From NCBI GenBank assembly GCA_001600635.1, contig BCKL01000007.1:334303-398302 (forward strand): 64,000 nt of DNA, read 5' to 3'. Under the pieces are notes generated by a model that ran no database searches, was not told where the DNA came from, and saw only the letters and a list, made by a program, of their open reading frames with translations. Position numbers and translations under genes: made by a program. Shown piece after piece: positions 42,981 through 53,679 of the stretch. The number at the start of each line of letters is the position of its first letter. The first letter of the stretch is position 1. Source of the DNA: Leucosporidium creatinivorum. Its lineage: Eukaryota; Basidiomycota; Microbotryomycetes; Leucosporidiales; Leucosporidiaceae.

Positions 42981-44361
42981 CTAGCGCCGAACGGGCGGCG
43001 TCTCCTTCCCTTTGGCGTTTGTGAGAGTCGAAGTGAGAGTCGACGTCTTGCCATCGACCACGGTCGTGATGAGGGTGACTTGAGGTGTTGCCCCGGCCCC
43101 GGGAGCGGCGCCTGCGAGTGTCGAAGTGAGTGTCGACGTCTTGCCATCGACTACGGTCGTGATGACAGTAACTTGGGGTGTTGCCCCGGCCCCAGGAGCG
43201 GCGTTCGTGAGTGTCGACGTGAGGGTGACGGGCTTTCCGTCGACGGAGGTCGTAATGAGCGTGACCTGAGGCTGTCCAGGCGTCTCCTTCCCTCCGGCGG
43301 TGCCCGTGAGAGTCGAAGTGATGGTCGTGATCTTGCCGTCGACCTCGGTCGTGATCAGCGTAACCTGCCCTGCGCCCGTTTCGGCGCCCGTTTTGGTGCC
43401 GGTCTCTGTACCCTTTCCGGCAGTTCCCGTCGAGGTTCCAGTACCGGTTCCCGTAGCGCCTGTGGCTCCTGTAGCTCCAGTGGCGCTGTAGACGAATCGA
43501 GCCGGCGATTAAGAGCGAGCGAGAGGTCAGCTTCGGCGAAGCGTTTCTCGGCGCTCGTCAAAACCGCACGAGGAGCAGGGGACTCACCCAGTACTGCCTC
43601 CTATAGCAGGTGAAGTGGTTCCGGCACCAGTCGCTCCAGTGGTCTGAGGCGAAGTGGCTGTTGGGCAAAGAGCGAGTCGATATCAGCGCTGGCCTCGGTC
43701 GAGTGATAGCTTCTGCGAACTCACCAGCCGACGTGCCTCCAGCCGTCAAAGGGGTTGTACCAGTGCTTGCGGTGGGATCGCTGCTGAACCAACCCTGCTT
43801 GTAGGCGTAGAATCCTCCACCGCACGCGGCGATGAGGACGACGAAGATGACGGCGACGATAATGATGGTCCCCGAGCCACCGGAGCTCTACATTTCATGG
43901 TACATGTCAGCTACAAAGCGAAGAAGGAAGATAGAAGCACGCACCTGAGCTCCCGTGGTATTGTCGACGCTCCTCATGAGCCACGAGCGCTTCACCTTCT
44001 TGGCCTTGCTCTTGACGGCCAGCTTCCTCCTCTTCTTTCCCGATCCGACGAGGCGCTCTTCGTCCGAATCGCCGTCGCTCGACTCGGACGACCCCAAGTC
44101 GAAGGAGTCGCCTCGGTGTTGTGGAGACGAGCGAGAGCGGCTGCTGCTGGCGGGCTTCTCCTCCTTGTCGGCGGAGCCTTCATCGTCCTTGTAGGACCCT
44201 TGACGAGAAGGAGGTAGGGCGACGGCCGAGGCGGAACGAGCGACGTCGTCGCGGTAGACTCCTTCAGCCTGGTCCGAGTCGCTAGCCGATGATTCAGAGT
44301 CCGACAAAAAGTCGTCCTCCTTCTGGCGAAGGGGGACGGCTTTGTGCTGAGTAGGCTTCAT
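42981..44361 (-). CDS. single-pass membrane protein with tandem ITT-VDGK repeats
   Basis: The N-terminal 140 residues are hydrophilic and acidic/Ser-rich, ending in a basic patch (GKKRRKLAVKSKAKKVKRSW). One transmembrane helix follows (GTIIIVAVIFVVLIAACGGG). After it come Thr/Gly/Ser-rich stretches (SATGATGATGATGTGTG) and four tandem units of about 32 residues, each containing QVTLITT-VDGK-TLTSTLT. Such Thr/Ser-rich VDGK repeats are known from fungal Mid2/Wsc-like and secreted surface proteins. No signal peptide is seen, so a type II topology with the repeats outside is the simplest reading. A cell-wall sensor or anchor role is inference. An upstream in-frame ATG (44385) could add eight residues. 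It is divergent from NDUFAF3. Confidence 0.75.
42990..43375 (-). repeat. four tandem ~96 bp coding repeats
   Basis: DNA repeats encoding the VDGK units of the membrane protein. Neighbouring copies share long identical stretches such as TTGCCATCGAC and the flanking TGTTGCCCCGGCCCC, showing recent duplication or conversion between units two and three. Confidence 0.7.
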
Positions 44362-44634
44362 GCTGCTCGGTGTGTGCAGAGTCAAGCTTGCGAATTCGTC
44401 CTCGTCCGTTTCTGGCCACCTCCAGGAGGCTTCTGGTCAACTCCGAGGCTTCCGGTCGTCCGCACGGGAGTCCCCAGCGGGCAGTGAGCAGTGAGTGTAT
44501 GCTGTAGCGTATCATGTCGAAGCTGTGAATGTCGAGTCGAATCAAAGTCAAGATGTAGTCGGAGGTCAAGAAGGGAAATCGCGCCTCCGCTGGGCTTTCC
44601 CTCTCGCTCGTCACTGCTCCTTTTCCAACGCAAG

Positions 44635-45416
44635 ATGAACTCGCTTAAACTGGCCCGGAATGTACCACGATTGGTTCAGCGCACTCCTGTGCTCGCTCGA
44701 CCTCTGCTGGCCTGCACTTGCCCTGCTGCACCTCGATTCCAGCGGTCATTCGCGTCCTCCTCGCGAGCATCGAGCACCGCAGACCAGTGCGTAGCCTTTA
44801 GCGCTCCAACTAGCTACCACAAAGCTCACGCCATTCTCCCACAGATTCGTCAACATGATCTCGGCCGACGCAGCGCGCCCCATGGTGTCCATCTCATCCC
44901 TCACCCCGACCGCCGGCTTCACCTTGAGTGATGGACTCGTCGTACCCGCTCCGATCATCATCATTGACGGCACCGTGTTTCTGTGGGACGTCGGAGCTCC
45001 CAACGAGCAGGACATGAGCTGGGAGGGCTGGAGCGAGGAGAAGCTCAAGCTGTTCGAGATGGTGGTGCCCAGGCCTGGTGAGCTGGTTTGGTGTACGGGA
45101 GAAATCGAACCGTTCGCTGATTGACTTGCTCCCCTTGCTGCCTCGCAACAGAAATCCTCCTCGTCGGCACTGGACCGAGAGGGCTCTTTCCTCCTCCCGC
45201 CTTCAAGAAGCACCTCAACAGTCTCGGTATCCAGGTTGATGTTCTTGACTCGGTGCGCATGCCCCTGTACTCTCTATGCTAGCCTCCGCTGACCTCGCCA
45301 TGTCGCAGCGCAACGCCAGCTCAACCTACAATCTCCTGGCCGAGGAGGGGCGCCGAGTAGCAGCAGCTCTGTATCCTTTGACCAACCTGTCGGCTCGGAC
45401 AGGTCAGGCATCGTAA
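44635..45416 (+). CDS. NDUFAF3: complex I assembly factor NDUFAF3
   Basis: Mitochondrial assembly factor of the DUF498/AAMDC fold, needed for building the Q-module of complex I. The presequence is MNSLKLARNVPRLVQRTPVL, ending near FQRSFASSSRAS. The domain has FVNMISADAARPMVSISSLT, GFTLSDGLVVPAPIIIIDGT, FLWDVGAP, WSEEKLKLFEMVVPRP, EILLVGTGPRGLFPPPAFK, HLNSLGIQVDVLDS, and RNASSTYNLLAEEGRRVAAA followed by LYPLT. These are the hallmark GTG and STYNLL(x)EEGR elements. Four exons with short introns. It is divergent from the repeat membrane protein across 273 bp. Together with NDUFS3 and NDUFA13 this is the third complex I gene in the window. Confidence 0.93.
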
Positions 45417-45620
45417 TGTAGCACCTCTCGATGAGCAAGCCGAGGTCGAGATGGAGAGGTGAAGCCGTTGCAGAGGGGAACTCCTGCTCGGCGTGCGAAG
45501 CGCTGCGCCGAGGTCGCCTCTCGCTGCACCTGGAAGACTCACAAGCAGCAGCGAGCTCTGTATAGCTCTCTTATGCGAACTCACACGCTCTGCTAGGCTA
45601 CGAAGGAAACACCTGGCTCG

Positions 45621-48600
45621 ATGTCGTTTGCTCGGACGAGGCTTCGCTGCTTCGTCTCCGGCTGTTCACTCGCTTCTCGCTCTCCGCCTCCGTCCACTCG
45701 TCCAGCGGCTCTCTCCGCTCCACTCAGCGTCAAGCTGGAGGCTTCAACCTACCGAGCCCTCTCTGACAAGGTACAGCGCCCGTCTCTCCTTCCCCCCACC
45801 CGCGTTCGCGCGCGCTCCTCCCCTTGCTGGCTGACTTGCTGCACCTCAACAGGTCTACGAGAAGCGCAAGAATGCAGCTCTCGATTTGGAGCGTGTAGTG
45901 CGAGAAGCTTCGGCGGCAGACGACGTCAAGAAGCTGCACAACATCATCGCTCAGCTCTGCGACCTCGCGGGCAATCCTCAGTCCAACAGCAGGTCGGGCG
46001 CCATCATGGGACTCGCAGGAGCAGCGTGAGTGCTGAGCGCTGTAGTGACATCCCCTCGCCTGATGGCTGATTCGCTACACGAGGCAGGATCGCGCTGGGA
46101 CCCAGGATCGCTGAGCACTTGGGCGCATTGGTGCCGCCAGTGCTGGGTTGCTTCACCGATACGGATAGCAAGGTCCGCTACTTTGCTTGTGAGAGTATGT
46201 ACAACATCGTGAGTCTTTGTCGGCTGCTTCTAGTGAACGCCGAGCAGACGTTGACGCGCTCTCCCGTCCATCTGCTCGCTTGTAGGCCAAGGTGGCAAAG
46301 GGCGAGATCCTCATCTTCTTCAACGAGCTGTTTGATGCCATGTCAAAGGTACGCTAGCCCAGACTCAGGTCTCCGCCGAGCCCTCGTTGACCTTGAACCC
46401 CCCGAACAGCTCGCAGCCGACACTGAGCTGCCAGTCAAGAACGGCGCCGAGCTGCTCGACCGCCTGATCAAGGACATCGTCACCGAGCAAGCTTCCACCT
46501 ATGTCTCCGCCAACACCATCACGGCTCCTGTGTCCCCTCAAGCGTCGACCTCAGTTAACTCGCCCGACCCCGCCAACGCCGAGCACGAGAAGCAGCCACC
46601 ACCGCCCGAGCGCGCCTTCTCGCTGGCTCGCTTCATCCCACTACTACGAGAACGCATCTACGTCCTCAACCCCTTCACTCGCACCTACCTCGTCTCATGG
46701 CTCACTGTCCTCGACTCGGTCCCTGAGCTGGAGCTCGTCAGCTTCCTCCCCGACTTCCTCGACGGGCTGCTCAAGTTCCTCGGAGATCCGACGGTAGACA
46801 TTCGAACCGCTACGCAAAACGTACTCGCCGACTTTTTGCGGGAGATTAGGGAGGTGGCCGAGGTGCAGAAGAGTCGAGAGGAGGATTGGCAGCGGAGGGA
46901 GGAAGGGCGAGAAGAGGTGGGAAGCAAGGTCAACAGCAGGAGAACGAGTCAGTTGAGCGTAGGGGAGACGATGACTGAGGGAGAGCGGAATGATGAGGAG
47001 TCGGGGGAGCGGGAGACGGCCATCTTGGAAGAGGAGGAGCCTCCCCTCTCGGACGAGGACGATGATTATGAAGAGGACCTGGAGGGGTCAGGCGAGTGGG
47101 TACCGGGTCAGGGAGTGCACGTCGACCATGCCGCTATAGTCGAGATCTTGCTGGAGCATCTCTCGTTTCCAGGTGAGCCGTCTCGTTCTTCGGCCTCGGA
47201 CAGAGCTAATATTGCCTCCTCGCAGACGAGGAGATTCAGTCGACCTGCCTGCGGTGGATCGCCGAGTTCCTCCTCTTCGTTCAGCCGACCATGGTCCCCT
47301 TTGCTCCACGACTTATCCCCGTCATCCTCTCCTCCCTCGCGCACCACGTCGCGACCATCCGCACCGCCGCCAACGACACCAACTACAACCTCTTTGCCGT
47401 CATCCAAGCTCTTCCCGTTCCTCCATCTCCTCCGACCTCGCCGCACGCTACACATCTCGCTCCACCGGGCAGCTCGGTCGTGCAGCAGGGCAAGCAGGCT
47501 GACGGCGTCAAGGGCGAGGTCATCCGTGATCGCAACCTCACTGCCTCCCCACCACCAACCAACGCTTCCTTCCCTTCCAGCCGACTCCCCTCCCTCGACC
47601 GCGCTGCCGCCGCCGCAAGATCCGCCGAGGGACCCATCTCGCCCCTCACCTCTCGGTTGGAATCGTCGCTCGGCTTGACGGAGATCCCTGACGGCGAGAG
47701 GTCGAGGTCAAGCTTGTCGGACGGGTACGGAGCCCTTGGAGAGGCCGATCCGTTCGACTATGGCGCCACGGTCAACGCTTTGACGCTGCAGTTTTTGAAC
47801 GAGCACGAGGAGACGAGGGTCGCCGCACTCGAGTGGCTGCTTATGCTACATCAGAAGGCGCCGAAGAAGGTGCGTGGTGCTTGTAGTGTGTCTCCTGCGC
47901 AAGGGCTGACTCTCTTGCCCGACGACAGATCCTCGCCGTCGATGATCCCTCGGGCGACGCTACTCGCAACAGCTCCCGCATTCGACACGCCTACGACGGC
48001 TCGGAAAGTGGGCTCAGCATCGCCCTCCTCCTCAAGATGCTCTCGGACCAGTCGGAACGAGTCCTGCGCTACGACCTGCAGCTCCTCGCCCAAATCTCGT
48101 CAAGCTCGGAGGAGGAGTACTTCCCGAGCTTTATGATGAGCTTGCTTTCGCTCTTCAGCACCGACCGACGACTACTCGAGACGAGAGGGAGCTTGATTAT
48201 CCGACAGCTGTGCTCGAGTCTCAACACCGAGCGGATCTATAGGACTTTTGCCGAGATTCTCGAGAAGGACGAGGTGAGTTGGAAAGAGCCGGCGATTTAG
48301 CGGGGCCTCGCTGACTCTATCATCCTCTCCAGGACCTGGAATTCGCCTCCATCATGGTGCAAAACCTCAACCTCATCATGATCACCTCGCCCGAGCTGTC
48401 CGAGTTCCGCAAGCGACTGAAGACTCTCGAGTCCAAGGTATGTCCTTGAAGCTCCTGAGTAGAGGTCGGAAGCTGACAAAGGTTTGAACCGCTACAGGAC
48501 GGCCAAGCCCTCTTCACCATCCTCTACCGCTCGTGGTCGCATAACGCCGTCGCCACCTTCTCGCTCTGCCTTCTTGCCCAGGCGTACGAGCAAGCGTGTG

Positions 48601-49606
48601 CTCTGCTACAGATCTTGTGAGCCGAATGAGTCGAAAATGACCGGCGACGATAGCTGACCTCGGCTCTCTTCTCCAGCGCCGACCTCGAGATCACCGTCGG
48701 ATTGCTCATCCAGATCGACAAGCTCGTCCAGCTCCTCGAGTCTCCCGTGTTCACCTGTTAGTCCGCCTCTCCGAATAACCTTCCTTGAGCTACAGTGCTG
48801 ACTTACTGCGACCTGCAGCTCTTCGCCTGCAACTCCTCGAACCCGAGCGCTACCCCTACCTCCTCAAGGCGATGTACGGCCTTCTCATGCTGCTACCTCA
48901 AAGCTCAGCATTCGCCACCCTCCGCAATCGACTCAGCGCAGTCAGCTCTCTGGGTTTCCTGCAGACGGTCCCAAGGTGAGCTCATCCCATCTCTTTCGCC
49001 GCTCGCTCGTTCGCTAACTTCCTTCACCTTGCGAACAGACATTACACCTCGACCTCCTCCCTCCCCAACCCCTCCTCCACCCGCTCCACCATCATCGGCT
49101 CAGGCTCCGGTCCCTCTACCACAGCAGCAGGCCGTCGCGGCGTCGACGGCGAAGGTATCCGCTGGACCGAGCTCCTCACGCACTTCCGCGTCGTGCAGAA
49201 GCGGCGAGCATCAGCGACGGCCCACATCGGCGGAGAGGCAGCGATGGAGACGGTTGGTGCTGGTGGGCAGATGACGGCGCCGCCGGTCGTAGCGGGAGGA
49301 GCTGGAGCGGGAACGCAGAGGGGAGCGTCGGGCGCATCGGCGCTCGCTGCTGGAGGCGCGGGCGCTGGGCAGGCGAGGAGAAAGCTTCCGCCAGGACTGG
49401 GAGGCAGGATGGATAGCGGGAGTACGATTCGAGTGGGCAGCGGTCAGGGAGGTGGAGCGAATGGGTGGAAAGCGAGTGGTTCTGCGGGAGGCGGATCATC
49501 GTCGGCGACGGGAGCGGCGGTGGCGAGGCCGAGCAGTCCTATAGTCGTACCGAAGAGGCGAGTAGGAGGCGCTTCGGTCGGCTCGGCGCCGGGGAGGAAG
49601 GCCTGA
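45621..49606 (+). CDS. VAC14: VAC14, scaffold of the PIKfyve/Fab1 complex
   Basis: HEAT-repeat scaffold that holds Fab1 kinase and Fig4 phosphatase and controls PI(3,5)P2 on vacuole/endosome membranes. About eleven exons. Conserved: [60 protein letters not shown] with [160 protein letters not shown] and [18 protein letters not shown]-like text. An acidic low-complexity insert and a long Gly/Ala-rich tail are extra. The first exon ([11 protein letters not shown]) is in frame but unlike other family N-termini, so the start is tentative. Confidence 0.92.
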
Positions 49607-49701
49607 TTCGCGAGATGGCAGGCGGTCGAGAGGATATGGAAGAAGTAGCAATCTGCAATTGCTCACCAGCTCGTTTGTTGTCTAACAGATTGAACGAGCA
49701 A

Positions 49702-52700
49702 CTACTTGCGAGCCGAACGAGCCTTGTCCAGCTTCTTGCCCTTCTCCTGCAGGCGAACTTGAGAGTCAGCTTCGGCGCGGACGGAAGGACGAGAGAAAGC
49801 TCTAGACTGACCTTGGCGCGGTTGTGCGACTTCTCCTCAGCGCGCTCATCCTCGAGCGAGCCCATAATCTTGGCGATCTGTTGTTGTGGAGCGAGAGGCG
49901 GATCAGTAACGCCCTCAGAATCGAAGCGAAATGAATCGCCCCGAGACTCACCTTCTTATTGTAAACCGCATCATCCTCGGCCTTCCTCTTGACCTCCTCG
50001 GCCGCCAAGAACCTATTATCCTTCCTAAGCTCCCTAATGGCGCCCTTCTTCTCCTTCTTGTACAGCGCCTTGATCTTGCTCTGCTCGGCGCGCTCGGTAT
50101 CGGGGTCGAACCGGCGGTTGGGGTTGTAGCCCTCGTCGAACTTGGGGATGTAGGTGGCGATGGGGATGGGCTTGTGCTGTTGCAGGGCGAGGGGAGTGCG
50201 GGTCGAGAGGGAGAGCTTGAGCATGCGCCGCAGGGAAGTGAGGAGGGACGTGAGGTGGGTCTGTCGAGCAGAGAAGAGTCAGCGAGGCAGGAGAGGAGCT
50301 AGGAGAGCTGCAAGAACGCACCTTGGTAGCCGTAGGAAGGTTCTTTGTCGACACCTTGCCCAACAGCGCCTCTGCCGGCTTATACATCTCGTCAAACGCC
50401 TCGAGCGAGACCTGCCTCTCCGCCTGCTCCAACAGCAGATCGAACGCCATCTTGACCAAATCGACCTTCAACTGAACCTGCTCCCCCTTCGTCTTCTTAG
50501 CGCCACCCCTCAGACTCGACAGGAAATCGATCCTCTTGGACGGCTCGACGGCCTCGAGCGAGTCCTTGCTCTTGAGCTTGAGCGCCTTGGTGTGCTCTTG
50601 CGCGTAGTCGGGGGCGGGGAAGGAGCCAGGGAGAGTCTTGGCCGAGGGGAAGGCGTTGGAGGTGGTAGGGAGGAGAATGGCCGTGGCGTTGAGAAGGAAG
50701 TTGAGCGCCTCGGGGACGATTCGTTTGCTCTTCTCCTCGTATTGGGAGGCGAGGGTGCAGAGGAACAGACCGGCGGAGAGGTCGGCGAGGGAGCGAATCC
50801 GACTTTGACCGAGGTATTGGCCGATGAGGAGGAGGGCGGCCGCAGCGACGGGGTGCGAGAGATCCGAGGTGGACCAGACGATGCCGACGAGACGGAGGAG
50901 GGTGAGTTCGGCGGCGCCGGGCCAGGTGGGGGATGAGGGGTCGAGGGGACCGGAGGAGACGGCGCGGATAAAGTTGGCTTGCATGAGGGAGAGCTTGGTG
51001 AGGTAGTAGGGGGCGATGGCGAGGGGGTAGGCATGCGAGAGGGTGAGGAGATGAGGTAGGAGAGAGTTGATGGTGGTGAAGGTTGTGGGAGTGGGGTTGG
51101 AGGCGAGGTGGAGGATGTGGTCGAGAAGGACGTTGTGGAAAGTCTGTGTGAGCGAGAGGTTAGCGATCCGAGCCGAGCTGAGAGACGAGACGGGCGAGAA
51201 ACTCACCTGCAACTTCTCCTTGTTGGACTCTCCCAATCCCGGGTGGTAAAGCACCCTAATCCTCTTGACAACAGTAGCCGTCTCCTCCTCCTTGATGCCC
51301 GACGAGCGCAGGAGCTTGACAAACTCGGCGTGCGTCGTGGGGCAGGGGAAAGTGAACGGCAGCTCGGGCGCGACATCCTTGCCTCCCCAAGTACGCTTCG
51401 TCGGCGCTCCCTCGTCTTCGGCGAGAGGTTGCACGAGCGACTCGAGCGCCGTGCCCTTCAGCTCGTCGTCCTCTGAATCCGAGTCGTCCAGTCCGGCTGC
51501 GAGGTCCTCGTCCGATTCCTCCTCCTCCTCATCATCTGCTCCCTCCTCTTCTTCTGAGCCCTCCTCCTCACTGTGATCCTCAATGACCTGCGCGCCAAAC
51601 CCACCCTCCAACCCCTTGCCCAGTCCCTCCTCTTCCTCATCGCTAATCTCCTCGCCGAAATAGTCGTCCTCGAGGTCATCTCCCTGGGGCGCCCTCTTCT
51701 TCCCCTCCTTCTTACTCTTCTTTCCCTTCCCACTCTCCTCCTCCTCACTGTCACTCGCCTCCCCCCTCTGCCTCTTCAAACGCTTCTCCTCCCTTTTCCT
51801 CAACTCCTCGGCCGCTTCTTGCGCCAACTCCAACGGCGTCTTCATCCGATCGCTCGGCTTGGCCCTCGGCTCCAAAGCCAACAGACGGACATACTGGTCG
51901 TAAGGATCGGCTTCTCGCTCAGCGGCGATGGCGGCGGCGGGGCGGGGGATCGAGTCGTCCAGTTCGAAAGTCGGGGCGGGGCCGGTCGATTGGCGAGTGG
52001 GCTCCTCGTCCTCGTCATCGGAAGAGTTGTTGTCGCCAATGAGCTTGCGCAGGAGCTCCCTATTAACGCCGGGCTTGCCTGCAGCGGCGAGAGCAGCCTC
52101 GAGCTCCTCCTCGTTGAGCTCGTAGGTCGATCCTTCGTCGTCGTCGTCGCTGCCTTCCTCCTCCTCCTCGCCATCGTCGCTTCCGTCCTCCTCATCGCTT
52201 CCATCCTCCATCTCCTCGTCCGATCCAGCGGCGGCGGTCTCCTCCTTCTTGGCCGAAGGCGCCTCTGCCGGCCGAGGCATGCGACCCGTCCCGCCGAGAA
52301 GGGTGCGAAGCTCCTTGAGTTCGTCGTCGAGGGCGTGGCGCGTTTCGTCGTCGGCCGAGCGGATCTTTTGGCGTTCGTACTGTTGTGCAAAGAGGAGCGT
52401 CAGTGAGGAAGAGGAGGGGAGAGAGGAAGAGAACGGACCTTGTGGGTCTTGGACTTGACCATGACTTCCTCCATGATCTCGGCCTTGGTACGCTTGCGCT
52501 CGGGTTGCTGTAAAGTAAAAGGAAAGAGTCAATCATCGGAGTCGCCGAGAATGAGCTCTGTCACAACTCACATCCTCCTTCTCCTCCTCCTCGGCTTTGC
52601 CCTCGGCCATCCTCCTCCTCAACAAGGGCTCCCTATTACTCTCGCTCGCCCCACCCTGCACCGCAGCACCCAATCCACCCCATCCACCATGCTCCAATTC

Positions 52701-53326
52701 CTCCTCATCCCCAAAGCCCAACTTCTGTCCTCCATGGGTGAGTCCATCCTCGCCTCCCTCTCCCCCCTCATCTCCCTCATCCTCCTCGAGGTTGAACCGG
52801 GATTTCTTGTCGCCGCCCAACCGGGATTGACGTTCGGCAGTGAAGCGCTCGAGGGCCTTCTCTTCGGGGGTGAGGTGCGACGAGGCTTCGCCGAAACGAC
52901 GGTCAACGAAGGTGGAGGTGTGGGTGCGCGCTTCGAGCATGGGGAGGAGCGTCTTCTTGCGCTGTTGGAGCGGGTGTAGCAGAGTGATATAGTCAGCTAT
53001 TGATCTCTACTGCTGTGTCAGACTGCACTGCAACAACGTACCAATTCAAGACCAGCGGTCCTCGACTTGGTAGGAGCGCCCTTCTTTCCCTCTTCGAGTT
53101 TGCCTCCCCTGGTGACGACGTCGAATTTCCTCTTCTCCTGCCTGAGATCAAATTGGTTGAACCCCTTGCCGATTTCCTCTAGTTTAGCAGTACGATGGGC
53201 GAGCGAGGTGGCGGAAAGGTCTTTGCGTTGCTTGGACTTCTTTTTGGGATCTTTGGGGTTGGAAGTGCGAGAGAGGCCAGAGGACCTCAGAGTGGATTTG
53301 AGCTGGGAGAGTTGTGAGCCTCCCAT
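49702..53326 (-). CDS. NOP14: small-subunit processome protein NOP14
   Basis: Nucleolar protein of the SSU processome, needed for 18S rRNA maturation and 40S assembly. Start MGGSQLSQLKSTLRSSGLSR, then FNQFDLRQEKRKFDVV, the classic RRFGE element in TFVDRRFGEASSHLTPEEKA, ERFTAERQSR, and KRTKAEIMEEVMVKSKTHK. Long acidic stretches follow (several Glu/Asp runs between 51460 and 52240). Then come YDQYVRLLALEPRAKPSDRM, the helical Nop14 domain (LPFTFPCPTTHAEFVKLLRS, LIGQYLGQSRIRSLADLSAG), and the C-terminal YIPKFDEGYNPNRRFDPDTE with LYKKEKKGAIRELRKDNRFL. It ends KLDKARSARK. Six or seven exons. It converges with VAC14 with 95 bp between stops. Confidence 0.95.
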
Positions 53327-53679
53327 GGCTGTAGTAGAGTCGACTGGCGAGGAGCGAGACGAGGTGAGAGCTCAAACAGAGAAAGCTGAGAGAGCCGAGA
53401 TCTGAGTCCGAGACGCACTTCGCAAGGGGAAGAGGAGAAGAGGGGTCAGCTCGTTCAAAGTGCTACAGCTCGAAATAAATCAGGACTATTCTAATCAGAG
53501 TTACTATTATCCCTCTGAACCGAATTGCCTCGACTAGAGTTCGAATCTCGCTCCGCTGAACCTTGGGCTCGGACGCGGAACTCCTTCGATTCCCTCTCTC
53601 TTCCTCTTACGCTCTCGTTCCCTGCTCGACTCGCTTCGGAGTGCGCATACAGCTTTTGTAGGACATCAGTCACACGGTC
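53327..53679. promoter_or_regulatory. divergent spacer NOP14/large disordered protein
   Basis: A 353 bp spacer. An AT-richer patch (AATAAATCAGGACTATTC near 53472-53489) lies in the middle. A GTTCGAATC word near 53540 looked like a tRNA T-loop but no tRNA could be folded around it. Confidence 0.45.

Noticed and set aside
51573-52406. 278-codon plus-strand open frame opposite NOP14
   Set aside because: It is antisense to the acidic region of NOP14. Its Leu/Val-rich text is the complement of Glu/Asp/Lys codons, not a real membrane protein.
53535-53560. tRNA-like GTTCGAATC T-loop
   Set aside because: The T-stem pairs for only three bases and no acceptor or anticodon arms could be placed on either strand.
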